A stretch of DNA of 64,000 nucleotides, taken from NCBI GenBank assembly GCA_963832725.1, contig CAWHVG010000005.1:806001-870000 (forward strand). Direction: 5' to 3'. The notes under the pieces were generated by a model. That model saw only the letters and a list, made by a program, of their open reading frames with translations. It was not told the DNA's origin and did not search any database. Both the position numbers and the translations under genes were made by a program. The stretch comes from JAEZBP01 sp963832725. Its GTDB lineage: Bacteria; Myxococcota_A; Polyangia; Polyangiales; Sandaracinaceae. Of this stretch, positions 17,891 through 26,004 are shown one piece after another. Numbering within the stretch: position 1 is the first letter of the stretch; every line of letters starts with the position of its first letter.

Positions 17891-18742
17891 TCAGCTCTCC
17901 TCGCCCGGCTTGGCGATGATGGCGAAGTCGTCCCCGCCGTGACCGGCCTCGACGGCGCGATCCATGGCGGCGGCGATCGCGGGGAGGACGCCGAGGCGCG
18001 CCGGCCCGCCGGCCATCTCGATCATCAGCCGCACGTCCTTGCGCGCCATCGTCAGCTCGAACCCGACCGGCCCCGTTCCGGCGGCCATCGCGCGGCGGCC
18101 CATGGCCACCGGCGTCGGCGAGAACTGCTCGAAGAGGGCGAGGATGTCGTCCGTGCCGAGACCGCCGGCGCGGCCCATCTCGAAGAGGTCGCCCATGGCC
18201 GCCGTCAGCATGATCAGCATGCCGTTCCCGGTCAGCTTCACCTTGGCCGCCTTGTCCGGCGCCTCGCCGAGGTAGATGAGCCTCCCGGTCATCGCCTCGA
18301 GCGCCGGTCGCAGCGCGGCCTCGTCCTCGGTGGGGCCGGCGAGGAGCATCAGTCCGCTGGCCTGGCGCGCGTTGGTCGGGCTCATGAAGACGGGCGCGTG
18401 GATGTAGCGGATACCGCGGTCGCGAAGGCGTTCGAAGCGCGCGGCCACGCCGGCGGGCAGGTTGGTGCTGTGATCGACGACGTAGGTGCCTTTGGCGAGC
18501 CCCGCCTCCATCTGCTCGATCACCGAATCGACGGCGGAGTCCTCCGAGAGGACGAGGTGAACCCGGGAGGCCCCCGAGACCGCCTCGGCCGGCGTCTTCG
18601 CCCCGACGGCGCCCGCTTCGACCAGCGGCTCCATGCGGCTCGCTGTTCGATTCCAGACGCGAACCGACTTGCCCTTGTCGAGGAGGCTCCCGGCGAAGCC
18701 ACGCCCGAGAAGCCCCGTCCCCAGCACTGCGATGGTGTCCAT
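17891..18742 (-). CDS. NAD(P)-dependent beta-hydroxyacid dehydrogenase family protein
   Basis: A 283-residue cytosolic oxidoreductase. It starts MDTIAVLGTGLLGRGFAGSL, the GxGxxG Rossmann dinucleotide site. The substrate-binding motif region is VVDHSTNLPAGVA and the catalytic lysine lies in KAAKVKLTGNGM, in the usual place about 170 residues in. The C-terminal helical domain is present (FELTMARKDVRLMIEMAGG). The family reduces semialdehydes or oxidises 3-hydroxyacids; glyoxylate/succinic-semialdehyde reductases and 3-hydroxyisobutyrate dehydrogenases are the closest groups. TATCGT sits 7 nt before the ATG at 18742 and there is no Shine-Dalgarno sequence. Confidence 0.9.
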   Translation of the reverse strand: MDTIAVLGTGLLGRGFAGSLLDKGKSVRVWNRTASRMEPLVEAGAVGAKTPAEAVSGASRVHLVLSEDSAVDSVIEQMEAGLAKGTYVVDHSTNLPAGVAARFERLRDRGIRYIHAPVFMSPTNARQASGLMLLAGPTEDEAALRPALEAMTGRLIYLGEAPDKAAKVKLTGNGMLIMLTAAMGDLFEMGRAGGLGTDDILALFEQFSPTPVAMGRRAMAAGTGPVGFELTMARKDVRLMIEMAGGPARLGVLPAIAAAMDRAVEAGHGGDDFAIIAKPGEES

Positions 18743-18795
18743 ACCGCGCACGATAGGTCACGCGGCCAGCGCCCGCACGGCGAGGCGGACGGCGC

Positions 18796-19512
18796 TCAGG
18801 GCGCGAGGGTGGCCACGGGGCCCGCCCGTCGCTCGGCGAGGGAGAGCTGGCCGTTGCCGTCGCCGTCCCGATAGAGCGCGAGGGCGCCGGGGAGCTGGGC
18901 CTCGATGGTCGCGAGCACCGCCGCGTTCTTGGTGGCGCTAATCTCAATCGAGCCGTCACTCTCGCGCTCGGTACCCGCGAGGGAGACGCCGTTGAAGAGG
19001 AGCGACTCGTCCACGAAGACGATCAACCCGCCGGCGTCCGGCGTCATGGAGAAGGGAGCCGTCCCGACGAAGCGGTAGCTGCCGGTCGCGTCGCTGCGAA
19101 CGTGCACTGCGCTCCCGTCCTGCGCGGTGGCGTCGATGGCGAGCGAGTGAGCGCTCAGCGCGCTCGGATCGGCGGCCGCGAAGACGGCGCGGTCGAAGCG
19201 GAGCTGGCAGTACTCGCCCTCCTGCAGGACCGGCTCGGTCTCGAGGCTCTGCGCGCCCGAGAGCGCCAGCGCCGCGGGATCGTGGCGGACGATCACCCCG
19301 TCGTCCGACGCGGCGCAGCTCGGGCTCAACGCCACGTTCTCGACGGAGAGCCAGCCGTCGTCGATGCCAATCGGAGGCGCGATGCCCATCGGCCCGCCGC
19401 TCTCGCCCGCGAGCTCGGGGGCGAAGGGCGGGTTGCCGGTCTCGGTGCCGAAGCAGCCGGCCAGGAGCGCGAGCGCACAGACGGGCAGAGCGTGGGAGAG
19501 CCGCCGAGTCAC
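18796..19512 (-). CDS. TETGN-motif lipoprotein coupled to the TIGR02147 regulator
   Basis: A 238-residue lipoprotein. The GTG start at 19512 overlaps the stop of the upstream gene by 4 bp (GTGA) and has GGAGGA upstream, so it is translationally coupled. The signal MTRRLSHALPVCALALLAGC is followed directly by FGTETGNPP. The remainder is beta-rich with an EF-hand-like C-terminal loop (YRDGDGNGQLSLAERRAG). Its role is unknown. The pairing with a TIGR02147 protein is the main clue: such regulators are commonly found next to this kind of lipoprotein. Confidence 0.75.
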   Translation of the reverse strand: MTRRLSHALPVCALALLAGCFGTETGNPPFAPELAGESGGPMGIAPPIGIDDGWLSVENVALSPSCAASDDGVIVRHDPAALALSGAQSLETEPVLQEGEYCQLRFDRAVFAAADPSALSAHSLAIDATAQDGSAVHVRSDATGSYRFVGTAPFSMTPDAGGLIVFVDESLLFNGVSLAGTERESDGSIEISATKNAAVLATIEAQLPGALALYRDGDGNGQLSLAERRAGPVATLAP

Positions 19513-20361
19513 GATTCGTCCTCCACCCGAGCGGTGTCGGTCAACGGGAAGAGCTGGAAGTTCACCTGAACGACCTCGCGCGGGTCCGTCTCCAGGTCCG
19601 AGAGCTCGAGCAGCTCGCGGCGAAAGCGCGCGATGCGCTCCTTGAGCCGGCGCAGACCGTCCGCGCTCATGCAGAGGGTGAGCGAGCTGACGTCCCGCTG
19701 CGCCGCCGGGAACTCGTCGATCGACGACGCCGCCCGCTCCATCATCATCCGGTGGTAGTTGCCGATGTGCAGGCTGGTCGTCTGCGCGCCAGTGGTGACC
19801 AGCGGCTCGCCCTGCTTCACCCGCCCGCTGTCGTCCTTCACCAGGAGCCCGAGCTCGAAGAGCGTGTCGAGCGCCCGGCGCGCATCGGCGACGGAGAATC
19901 GGCGGGCGAAGACGAGCCGCGATCCAAGCCGGGTCGGCTGAAAAATCGGCGCGCGCGGCCAGCTCGCGGATGGCGGGCAGGTACCAGGTCGAGTGGTAGG
20001 CCGCCTGCGCCATCTCCAACCGGTGTGCTTGGCGATAGCGCTTGAAGGTCGTCAGCCGCTCGTAGGCGGCGTTGCGCTCGGGGGCGGTGCTCGCCTGGTT
20101 GAACGAGACCAGATCCACGAAGTAGGTCGCCGCCTCGCCTTCGAGGCCGCACGCCTTGGCGAAGCGGCCGGACATCTCGCCTGAGAGGTTGCGCGCGCCG
20201 TCGATCACGAGCTTGAGGTAGTTCGGCGAGCGCAGCCCCGCACGCCGCGAGAACGCCCTGTACGAGAAGCCGCGACCGCGCCCCTTCTGGAACACGTAGT
20301 GGTCCCGCAAGAAGGCGCGGTAGTCGAGGTAGTCGAAAACGTTGGGCCGCTCGCCCGACAC
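19509..20361 (-). CDS. TIGR02147/DUF4423 family protein (one frameshift)
   Basis: A protein of about 283 residues, thought to be a DNA-binding regulator. The N-terminus is the family hallmark: NVFDYLDYRAFLRDHYVFQK, then FSYRAFSRRAGLRSPNYLKL and the HTH-like GARNLSGEMSGRFAKACGLE. The C-terminal DUF4423 part ends DVSSLTLCMSADGLRRLKER, then FRRELLELSDLETDP and VVQVNFQLFPL. Between them the frame shifts near 19905-19915: DFSADPAWIAARLRP continues in another frame as RFSVADARRALDTLFELGLL. The length is 3n+1. The start is probably the GTG at 20361. It is divergent from the propeller lipoprotein gene across a region with a CCGTATAC repeat. Confidence 0.8.
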
Positions 20362-20404
20362 GCGCGCCAGCGTACGCCGATCCGCGTCCGATGACCAGGC
20401 CGCG

Positions 20405-20425
20405 CCGTATACCAGCCGTATACGG
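20405..20425. promoter_or_regulatory. Direct repeat CCGTATAC, 11-bp period, in a divergent promoter region
   Basis: CCGTATAC occurs at 20405-20412 and 20416-20423, one helical turn apart, and each copy contains the self-complementary GTATAC. It lies between the divergent starts at 20361 and 20520, the natural place for an operator of the TIGR02147 protein. Confidence 0.5.
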
Positions 20426-20519
20426 AAACTTCGGCGATGCCGTTGCAGCGCCCGCCCTTCATCCGCAGTCTGACGTCGCTGCTTGCCATGAAAACATGGC
20501 GTTGCGATGGGAGACACGG

Positions 20520-23105
20520 ATGGAGTCGAGCACGAGGGTTCGTATACTGCTGATGCTCCTGATGGCCAGTGGGTGCCACTCGCCGACGAGCACGACCGAC
20601 GGCGGCACGAGCCCCGACGCGGCGACCGATGCGGGGGTGGCGCAGGATGCCGCGAGGCCAGCAGACGGCGGGCGCGACGGGGCGACGACCGACGCTGCGA
20701 CGCCCCCCGACGCGGGGCCGTCCGACACACTCACGGTCGAGCGCTGGGGCGAGCGCCTCTACGGCCGGGTGCTGGCCATGAGCCGCATCGATCGCGAGCT
20801 CTGGATCGGCACCACCGCGATCGTCGACCCGAGCGTGGGCGACGGCGCGCCGGTGCGCTCGGCGCTGGCCCGTCTCGATCTGGACACGGGCGCGCTGAAG
20901 GTCTTCGAGGACGAGCTGCCCACGGCGCCGCACGAGTCCGGCAGCATCGGGCCGACGCCGACCGCCGGCGTGGTGGCCGACGGAGCGAAGCGCCTGGTCG
21001 TGTCGCGAGCCGGCTTGCTCGTCGTGGAGGGCGACACCGTCACGCTCCACGAGCTGATGCTCGGCGGCTCCGCCGTGTCGCCGACGCACATCGCGCTCGA
21101 CCGGGCGGGTGGTCGCGCCAGCCTGTGGGCGAGCACGCAGATCGGCCTGATGGAGGTCGATCCCGACACGTTCGCCGTGCGCTCGAGCATCTCCGCCGAC
21201 CTGCTCGGTGGCGCGGCGGGCGCGCTGGCGGTCGACCCCGACACGGGCGCCGTATTCGTGGCCGTACACCCGGACTCGAGCCCGAGCCTGCTCGCGCGCG
21301 TGCTCGGCGACACCATCGCGACGCTCACACCAGGCGCCGACGGTGTGCCCGCCGGGCTCGTCGGCGACGTGGTGTGGAGCTCCAGCTACGGCGGCGTGTT
21401 CGTCGCGCTCGGGAGCTGGGACGAGACGACCGGCGGCGTGATCCTCTGGGACGGAACGAACCAGCGCACGATCGTGAACGAAGGCACGCTCGCCGACACC
21501 GCCCGGCGCGAGCGCGGCCCCTTCGGCACCTCCACGCTGGCCTACGACGAGAGCGCGGGCGTGCTGGTCGTCGGCGGCAGCATCCGCTCGAGCGGCCCCA
21601 TCGGGATCCTGATGGGCGGCGGCCTCGCCTGGCTCGACGTCTCCGATCCGACCGGGCCCGCCCACGTCTTCGCCGTATCCACTGGCACCACCGACATCCG
21701 CGGCGACCAGGTGAGCGCCGCCGCCTACAATCCGACGACCCACCGCACCTACGTCGCACTCCAGCAGCCCTGCGACGAGGTCCACATCGGCAACGCCGGC
21801 ATCCACTCCATCTACTTCGAGCACGGGCAGCCGCGCTTCGAGGTACCGATCCTCTCCGGCGTGCGCGACTTGAAGCGGGTGAACGGCGAGCTCTGGCTGG
21901 GATTGCGCGACGACAACGAGGGCCTCGCCTGCCTGGGCGTGGAAATCCAGGTCGGCCTCGGTCACCTCAGCGAGCGGCACGCGGCCGTGATGCCCTCGGT
22001 CCGCGGTTGGCCCGCGACGCGGGCGAACGTGACGGCGCTCGACTTCCTCGACGACGACCATCGCGCGGTGGCCGGCTGGCGCTCCGATCTCTACGTCGGC
22101 GGCCCGGACAGCGGCATCACCCTCGCGCCGCCGCTCGATCTCGGCACCTCGCTCTGGCCCGAGGACGTGCAGTGGGAGAACGACCACACCTTCTGGGTGG
22201 CCGGTCACGCGACGCACAGCGAAGGTGACCCGGCCAACCTCGCCGACACCGGCCCGCGTGGCGCCGCGCGCGTCGTCCTCAACGACACGGGCGCCGTCGA
22301 CTCGGTGACGCTCTACGTCCGCCAGGCGCGCGACCCGATGCCCAACGTGATCGAGGGGCTGCCCTCGGCCGAGGTCTACGACGTGCTCCTCGACGCGGCC
22401 GGCGCCGTCTACCTCGTCTCCGGCACCGAGCGGCTACGCGTGACCTACGACCGCACCCCGCGCGATCCCTTCTGGCTCGACGGGCGACAGCGGCGCGGCG
22501 GCGTCTCGCGCATCGAGGACGACGGCTCCATCACCGTCGTCGCCGGTCCGAGCGACATCCCGGACGGCCGCGCGGGCGCCTTCGCTCCCGACGGCACCCT
22601 CTACGTGCTCGACGCCACGCGCGGCCTCTTGCAGCAGACCGACACCGGCTTCGAGGTCGTCGACCTCCCCGAGGTGCCGTCGGGCTCGGTGCCCCAGACG
22701 CTCTGGATCGGCGAAGGCGGTGATCTCGTCGCCGGCTACGACACCGGCGCGCTCGTGCGGCTCGGCGACCAGCATCACTTCATCGACGGCGTCGGGTTCG
22801 TCTGGAGCGTCGACGCCAGCGGCGACGTGCTCCTGCTCGGATCGGATCGCGGCCTCGTGCGGGTGATCCCGAGCGGCGTCAGCGACCCGGGCGAGCCGGC
22901 GCCGACCGCGGGCGAAGCGCCGCCCTTCGTCCGGCTCCCTCCGCCGCCGATGCCCGACGGCGGCACGGCAGGAGCGGACGGCGGCGTCGCGGACGCCGGC
23001 ATGTGCATCGGCGAGGGCCACGTCTGCGCGGGGAACCCGACCGGCTGCTGCCCCGGCCTCATCTGCTCCTCGCTCGGCATCATCCAGACCTGCGCCGTCC
23101 CCTGA
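20520..23105 (+). CDS. Large beta-propeller lipoprotein with a Cys-knot-like tail
   Basis: An 861-residue lipoprotein. The start at 20520 is supported by GGGAG about 7 nt upstream, though an ATG at 20496 is in frame. The signal is MESSTRVRILLMLLMASGC, followed by ~45 residues of Asp/Gly/Ala linker (TDGGTSPDAATDAGVAQD). The rest is a series of propeller-like blades (RELWIGTTAIVD, LWASTQIGLMEVDPDT, GELWLGLRDDNEG, LYVLDATRGLLQQ, VLLLGSDRGLVRVIPSG). It ends with a short cysteine module (CIGEGHVCAGNPTGCCPGLI, then CSSLGIIQTC). The two-component-sensor-like WIG/WLG blades suggest ligand sensing or binding at the surface. No enzymatic residues are recognised. Confidence 0.75.
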   Translation: MESSTRVRILLMLLMASGCHSPTSTTDGGTSPDAATDAGVAQDAARPADGGRDGATTDAATPPDAGPSDTLTVERWGERLYGRVLAMSRIDRELWIGTTAIVDPSVGDGAPVRSALARLDLDTGALKVFEDELPTAPHESGSIGPTPTAGVVADGAKRLVVSRAGLLVVEGDTVTLHELMLGGSAVSPTHIALDRAGGRASLWASTQIGLMEVDPDTFAVRSSISADLLGGAAGALAVDPDTGAVFVAVHPDSSPSLLARVLGDTIATLTPGADGVPAGLVGDVVWSSSYGGVFVALGSWDETTGGVILWDGTNQRTIVNEGTLADTARRERGPFGTSTLAYDESAGVLVVGGSIRSSGPIGILMGGGLAWLDVSDPTGPAHVFAVSTGTTDIRGDQVSAAAYNPTTHRTYVALQQPCDEVHIGNAGIHSIYFEHGQPRFEVPILSGVRDLKRVNGELWLGLRDDNEGLACLGVEIQVGLGHLSERHAAVMPSVRGWPATRANVTALDFLDDDHRAVAGWRSDLYVGGPDSGITLAPPLDLGTSLWPEDVQWENDHTFWVAGHATHSEGDPANLADTGPRGAARVVLNDTGAVDSVTLYVRQARDPMPNVIEGLPSAEVYDVLLDAAGAVYLVSGTERLRVTYDRTPRDPFWLDGRQRRGGVSRIEDDGSITVVAGPSDIPDGRAGAFAPDGTLYVLDATRGLLQQTDTGFEVVDLPEVPSGSVPQTLWIGEGGDLVAGYDTGALVRLGDQHHFIDGVGFVWSVDASGDVLLLGSDRGLVRVIPSGVSDPGEPAPTAGEAPPFVRLPPPPMPDGGTAGADGGVADAGMCIGEGHVCAGNPTGCCPGLICSSLGIIQTCAVP

Positions 23106-23159
23106 TCGAAGAGCCGGCGTGCCCGCGCGGCGGGCCGCCGGCGCTCTCGTTCGAGGGAG

Positions 23160-23353
23160 CTACGGCGCGCACGCCGGACAGACGCGGATGGCGCGCACGA
23201 TCTCCCAGCCGACGCCGCCCGCGTGATCAGCTCTCTGCGCTCGCCGCGCATCTTGTCGCGTGCCGGATAGACGCGAGGTCGGGTCTCGACGACCCGCTCG
23301 GTGGAGGGCGTCCCGGGTGGGACCATTCGTTCACAAGCATCACAGCGGTTCAT
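23160..23353 (-). CDS. Small CxxC...CxxC zinc-ribbon-like protein (one frameshift)
   Basis: About 64 residues: MNRCDACERMVPPGTPSTER, VVETRPRVYPARDKMRGERR, ELIT, then in the next frame GVGWEIVRAIRVCPACAP and a TAG stop at 23160. The two CxxC pairs at either end are a typical zinc-ribbon arrangement. The frame change lies near 23225 in a GCGGGCGGC run; without it the product would lose the second CxxC. The gene converges on the propeller gene ending 55 bp away. The role is unknown, possibly a small nucleic-acid-binding or redox protein. Confidence 0.6.
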
Positions 23354-23547
23354 CAGCGTTCATCGAGAGCGCCGAAGACGAGACGCGCGCCGACGACCTC
23401 GTCGGACATCCACGCCCGCGAACGCAGAGTCGTTCGCGCACCACTCGGCTCTCACCCACCGTGCACCGCTACACCCACTGCGAGAGGGACCGGATCCGGC
23501 GGCCGGAACCCGGAATTTGCCGCCCCACCAACGTGAAGACGACATCT

Positions 23548-24156
23548 CTATCGAGGAGAGCGGGTCGGTGCCAGATCGTCCCAGCGGTCGCGGAGCTCCG
23601 CCTGGTCGAGCACCCGAAACGGCGCATCGTCCGCGGGCACCAGCTCCCTGATTTGATTGAACACGGTTTGAACGGGACGCGGGTAGTGATTATGACAGTG
23701 AATGCGGACGAGATGACCGTTGGATCGAAGCCAAAAGGTGGTCATCAGCCCGTCGGCCATTCCGCGTAGCTCGTAGTTCGCAGCGAGCGTGGGAAAGCGC
23801 TCGCGCTCGAGCAGATCGCGGAGCGCGGCGATGTCCGACGGGCTGAGCTGGCGCGTGGACTCGCGCCACTCGATCCCGCCCTCGCCGGTGCTGGCAGGAC
23901 GCAGATACGTGAACAGCCCCGACGCGTCGACGCGGTAGACCGTGCTGCCCTGCCACTCCCAATCGTAGTCATCGATACGGAACAGGAAGTCCTCGGAGTG
24001 TGGGAGGTCGAGCGCTTCGATCGGCGCACGCTCCGCCTCGGTCACGACGATGCGGCTTCGATGCGAAGGTCTGGAGGTCGCCGAACGGGCAGCCGAATCG
24101 TCACAGCCGGCCCCGAACACGATCAGCGAAATCAGCCAGGCCGCCCTCACGCTCAT
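23548..24156 (-). CDS. Lipoprotein coupled to a zinc metalloprotease gene
   Basis: A 202-residue lipoprotein (MSVRAAWLISLIVFGAGC) of unknown family. The mature part is mixed alpha/beta with aromatic segments (FLFRIDDYDWEWQGSTVYRV, TTFWLRSNGHLVRIHCHNHY) and ends AELRDRWDDLAPTRSPR. The ATG overlaps the upstream metalloprotease stop by 4 bp (ATGA), so the two are probably made in fixed ratio. An immunity, chaperone or substrate role relative to the protease is possible but not shown. Confidence 0.7.
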   Translation of the reverse strand: MSVRAAWLISLIVFGAGCDDSAARSATSRPSHRSRIVVTEAERAPIEALDLPHSEDFLFRIDDYDWEWQGSTVYRVDASGLFTYLRPASTGEGGIEWRESTRQLSPSDIAALRDLLERERFPTLAANYELRGMADGLMTTFWLRSNGHLVRIHCHNHYPRPVQTVFNQIRELVPADDAPFRVLDQAELRDRWDDLAPTRSPR

Positions 24157-24925
24157 GCGCCGGGCCGACCCACCGAGCCGCGCCATTCGAGACCTCGTGG
24201 GTACAGAGCGATTGGCGCCGCCACGATCTGGTGCACCGGCAAGCGGTGCTTCCACGGCCACGCGTGCCACGCGTCGAGCCGAGTACCGCGACCCATGATG
24301 TCGCCCGCCTGGTAGGAGCCGACCGCGCCGTACCCATCGCCATGACCATGATCGACGTGGTTCAAACCGAGATAGTGGCCCATCTCGTGCAACGCGCCGA
24401 TCTGACCTCCTGGCTTGGGCTCCAGGTCCAGGCTGTCGAGCCGACCATCGAGGATGGTCGTCTTGCAGTGGCCACCGACGGTCATCCCCGATCGGAACGT
24501 GTGCTCGTCGGGGTGGAGCCGATAGATCCGAGCGTTCAGATGCGATCGATCTTCGCGACCCACGAAGTGGATCTCGAGAAAGCACCGAATGGGCGCGAGG
24601 GTGTACTCGCCCCGCTGCCCCCCGCCCTCTGGGGCACGAGCCAGAGCCGTCCGCTCCAGAAGTGCTCGACGATGCGCTTGAAGCGCCAACACCACCGGGC
24701 GAATTCGCTGCTCGGACCCACCGCGCCCCAAGGGATGACGCGTCGTGGCGTCCCGCGTTCGTCGTACGGCCAGTCGCGAACCAGCTCGTAGTCCTCGCCC
24801 GCCGCGAGCTGCGGTTCGTAGGGCATGAAATGGGTTCGAATCGTGAACGTCAGCCTCGGCTCACCCCGCAGCGGGTTCGTGAACCGAGAGTCGTAGGGCC
24901 TCGAACGTCGGACTACCTCGCGCAC
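24153..24925 (-). CDS. Zinc metalloprotease with an HExxHxxGxxH motif (one frameshift)
   Basis: About 257 residues with a metzincin-type zinc site, ALHEMGHYLGLNHVDHGH, in the C-terminal half. The three histidines and the glutamate are all present. Upstream are WPYDERGTPRRVIPWGAVG, SEFARWCWRFKRIVEHFWSG and, after the frame change, LAPIRCFLEIHFVGREDRSH. The break is in a GGGGGG run near 24622-24630, a typical homopolymer miscount. The GTG start at 24925 is preceded by TAGAGT 6 nt upstream. No signal peptide is obvious. The partner lipoprotein overlaps its stop codon. Confidence 0.75.
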
Positions 24926-24991
24926 GGGGCCACTCTATCCGAGGCCGGTGCCGGTGGAAAGGCTGCCTGGGTTTCGTGTGGAGCGTCGTGA

Positions 24992-25582
24992 TCAGCCATC
25001 GAGAAGCGCCTCTACGTCGCAGATCGACAGGCGCTGAATAGGCTTTCCGTCCGTGCTGCTGCGGGGGCGGTTGCGCAGCTCCCGGCGCGGGTAGACCGTC
25101 AGCTCGGCGCGGTGCTCGAGGTCGAGGTGCAGGTGCTCACAGACGCGGGGCCCCCGGTGGACGACCACGTCCTCTCGCTCATAGGGCCAGCGGAGCGACC
25201 TCACGCGTGCCTCGGGATCGTCCGGGTCGTCGGGGAAGAGCTGGATGTCGACGTCGCTCCCGCGCCGGACGTGACCGGTGGCCACCGAGCCGATCAGCCG
25301 CGGCTCGAAGTCGGCGAGCGCGCGCATCACCTCGAGCGCGAGCTCGCGCATCGCGTCGAGACGATCCAGCCGCGCGTCGCCCTCCGTCAAATCGGCGAGC
25401 TGGAACCGCGCCTCTTGGATCTCCCCGTTGGACGGTAGATCCGCCGGCGGCATCCAGGCGCGCCCGAAGAGGCGCTTGGCCGCCATGCGCTTGGCGGTGA
25501 AGTACTGGGAGACCTCTTCCTCGTACATCAGCCGCGCCGCCTCGCGGGCGAGGAGGGTCCGGGGCTTGGACGCGCGCCTCAC
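24992..25582 (-). CDS. Nucleotidyltransferase-fold protein
   Basis: A 196-residue protein with the DNA polymerase beta-like nucleotidyltransferase signature GSVATGHVRRGSDVDIQLFP (G-S-x(3)-G-x(3)-R-G-S-D-x-D). The third acidic residue is probably in the later HLDLEHRAELTVY strand. The N-terminal helical part (ARLMYEEEVSQYFTAKRMAA) could be the partner domain. The GTG start overlaps the stop of the upstream HTH gene (GTGA), so the two are coupled. Members of this fold transfer NMP to proteins, RNA or antibiotics; a toxin-antitoxin-like (MNT-type) role is one possibility. Confidence 0.75.
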   Translation of the reverse strand: MRRASKPRTLLAREAARLMYEEEVSQYFTAKRMAAKRLFGRAWMPPADLPSNGEIQEARFQLADLTEGDARLDRLDAMRELALEVMRALADFEPRLIGSVATGHVRRGSDVDIQLFPDDPDDPEARVRSLRWPYEREDVVVHRGPRVCEHLHLDLEHRAELTVYPRRELRNRPRSSTDGKPIQRLSICDVEALLDG

Positions 25583-25776
25583 GGCTCGACGAGGGGCGCG
25601 AGGGCCTCGGCCAGACGTCGCAGCGCGCCGCCGACGACGCGACCGTTGCGGCGCGCGCCGTGGATGCGCTTGTGCACCACCTGCTGGCTGACGCCGAGGC
25701 GGCGGGCGATCTCGGCCTCGCTCAGCCCCTCGGCGACGGCACGACCTCGGAGACGGCAGGGTGACCGCGTCGACAA
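25579..25776 (-). CDS. Small helix-turn-helix protein
   Basis: About 65 residues with a sigma70-region-4/homeodomain-like HTH: AEGLSEAEIARRLGVSQQVV followed by HKRIHGARRNGRVV. The start is uncertain. In this frame a TTG at 25776 is the first candidate, and the gene may begin further upstream if there is an undetected frameshift. It overlaps the nucleotidyltransferase gene by 4 bp. It is likely the DNA-binding partner or autoregulator of that enzyme. Confidence 0.6.
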   Translation of the reverse strand: MSTRSPCRLRGRAVAEGLSEAEIARRLGVSQQVVHKRIHGARRNGRVVGGALRRLAEALAPLVEP

Positions 25777-25937
25777 CGCCGGTCCGTGCTCTCACCCTGA
25801 GCATCCGTCGCCCTCCCAGTCGATTTCGCGCAGAGAAGCTGTGCGCGCATTGCAGGGCCCGAGCACGCCGCGCTCACGACGACAGCGACCGCTCGGCGTA
25901 GAGCCCGATCACCTCTCCCGGTGGCGGTGGGAACGCA

Positions 25938-25974
25938 AATCGGCGGCGCGGAGTCTAGCTCCACACCGCCGATT
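25938..25974 (-). terminator. Hairpin AATCGGCGG / CCGCCGATT
   Basis: A perfect 9-bp stem (25938-25946 with 25966-25974) and a 19-nt loop lie about 30 bp past the stop of the reverse-strand Cys-repeat gene. In its reading direction TTTGCGTTCC follows the stem, a weak T-rich tail. Confidence 0.5.
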
Positions 25975-26004
25975 CAAGGGGCCGTCATCCCCGGCCGAGT
26001 GCGA

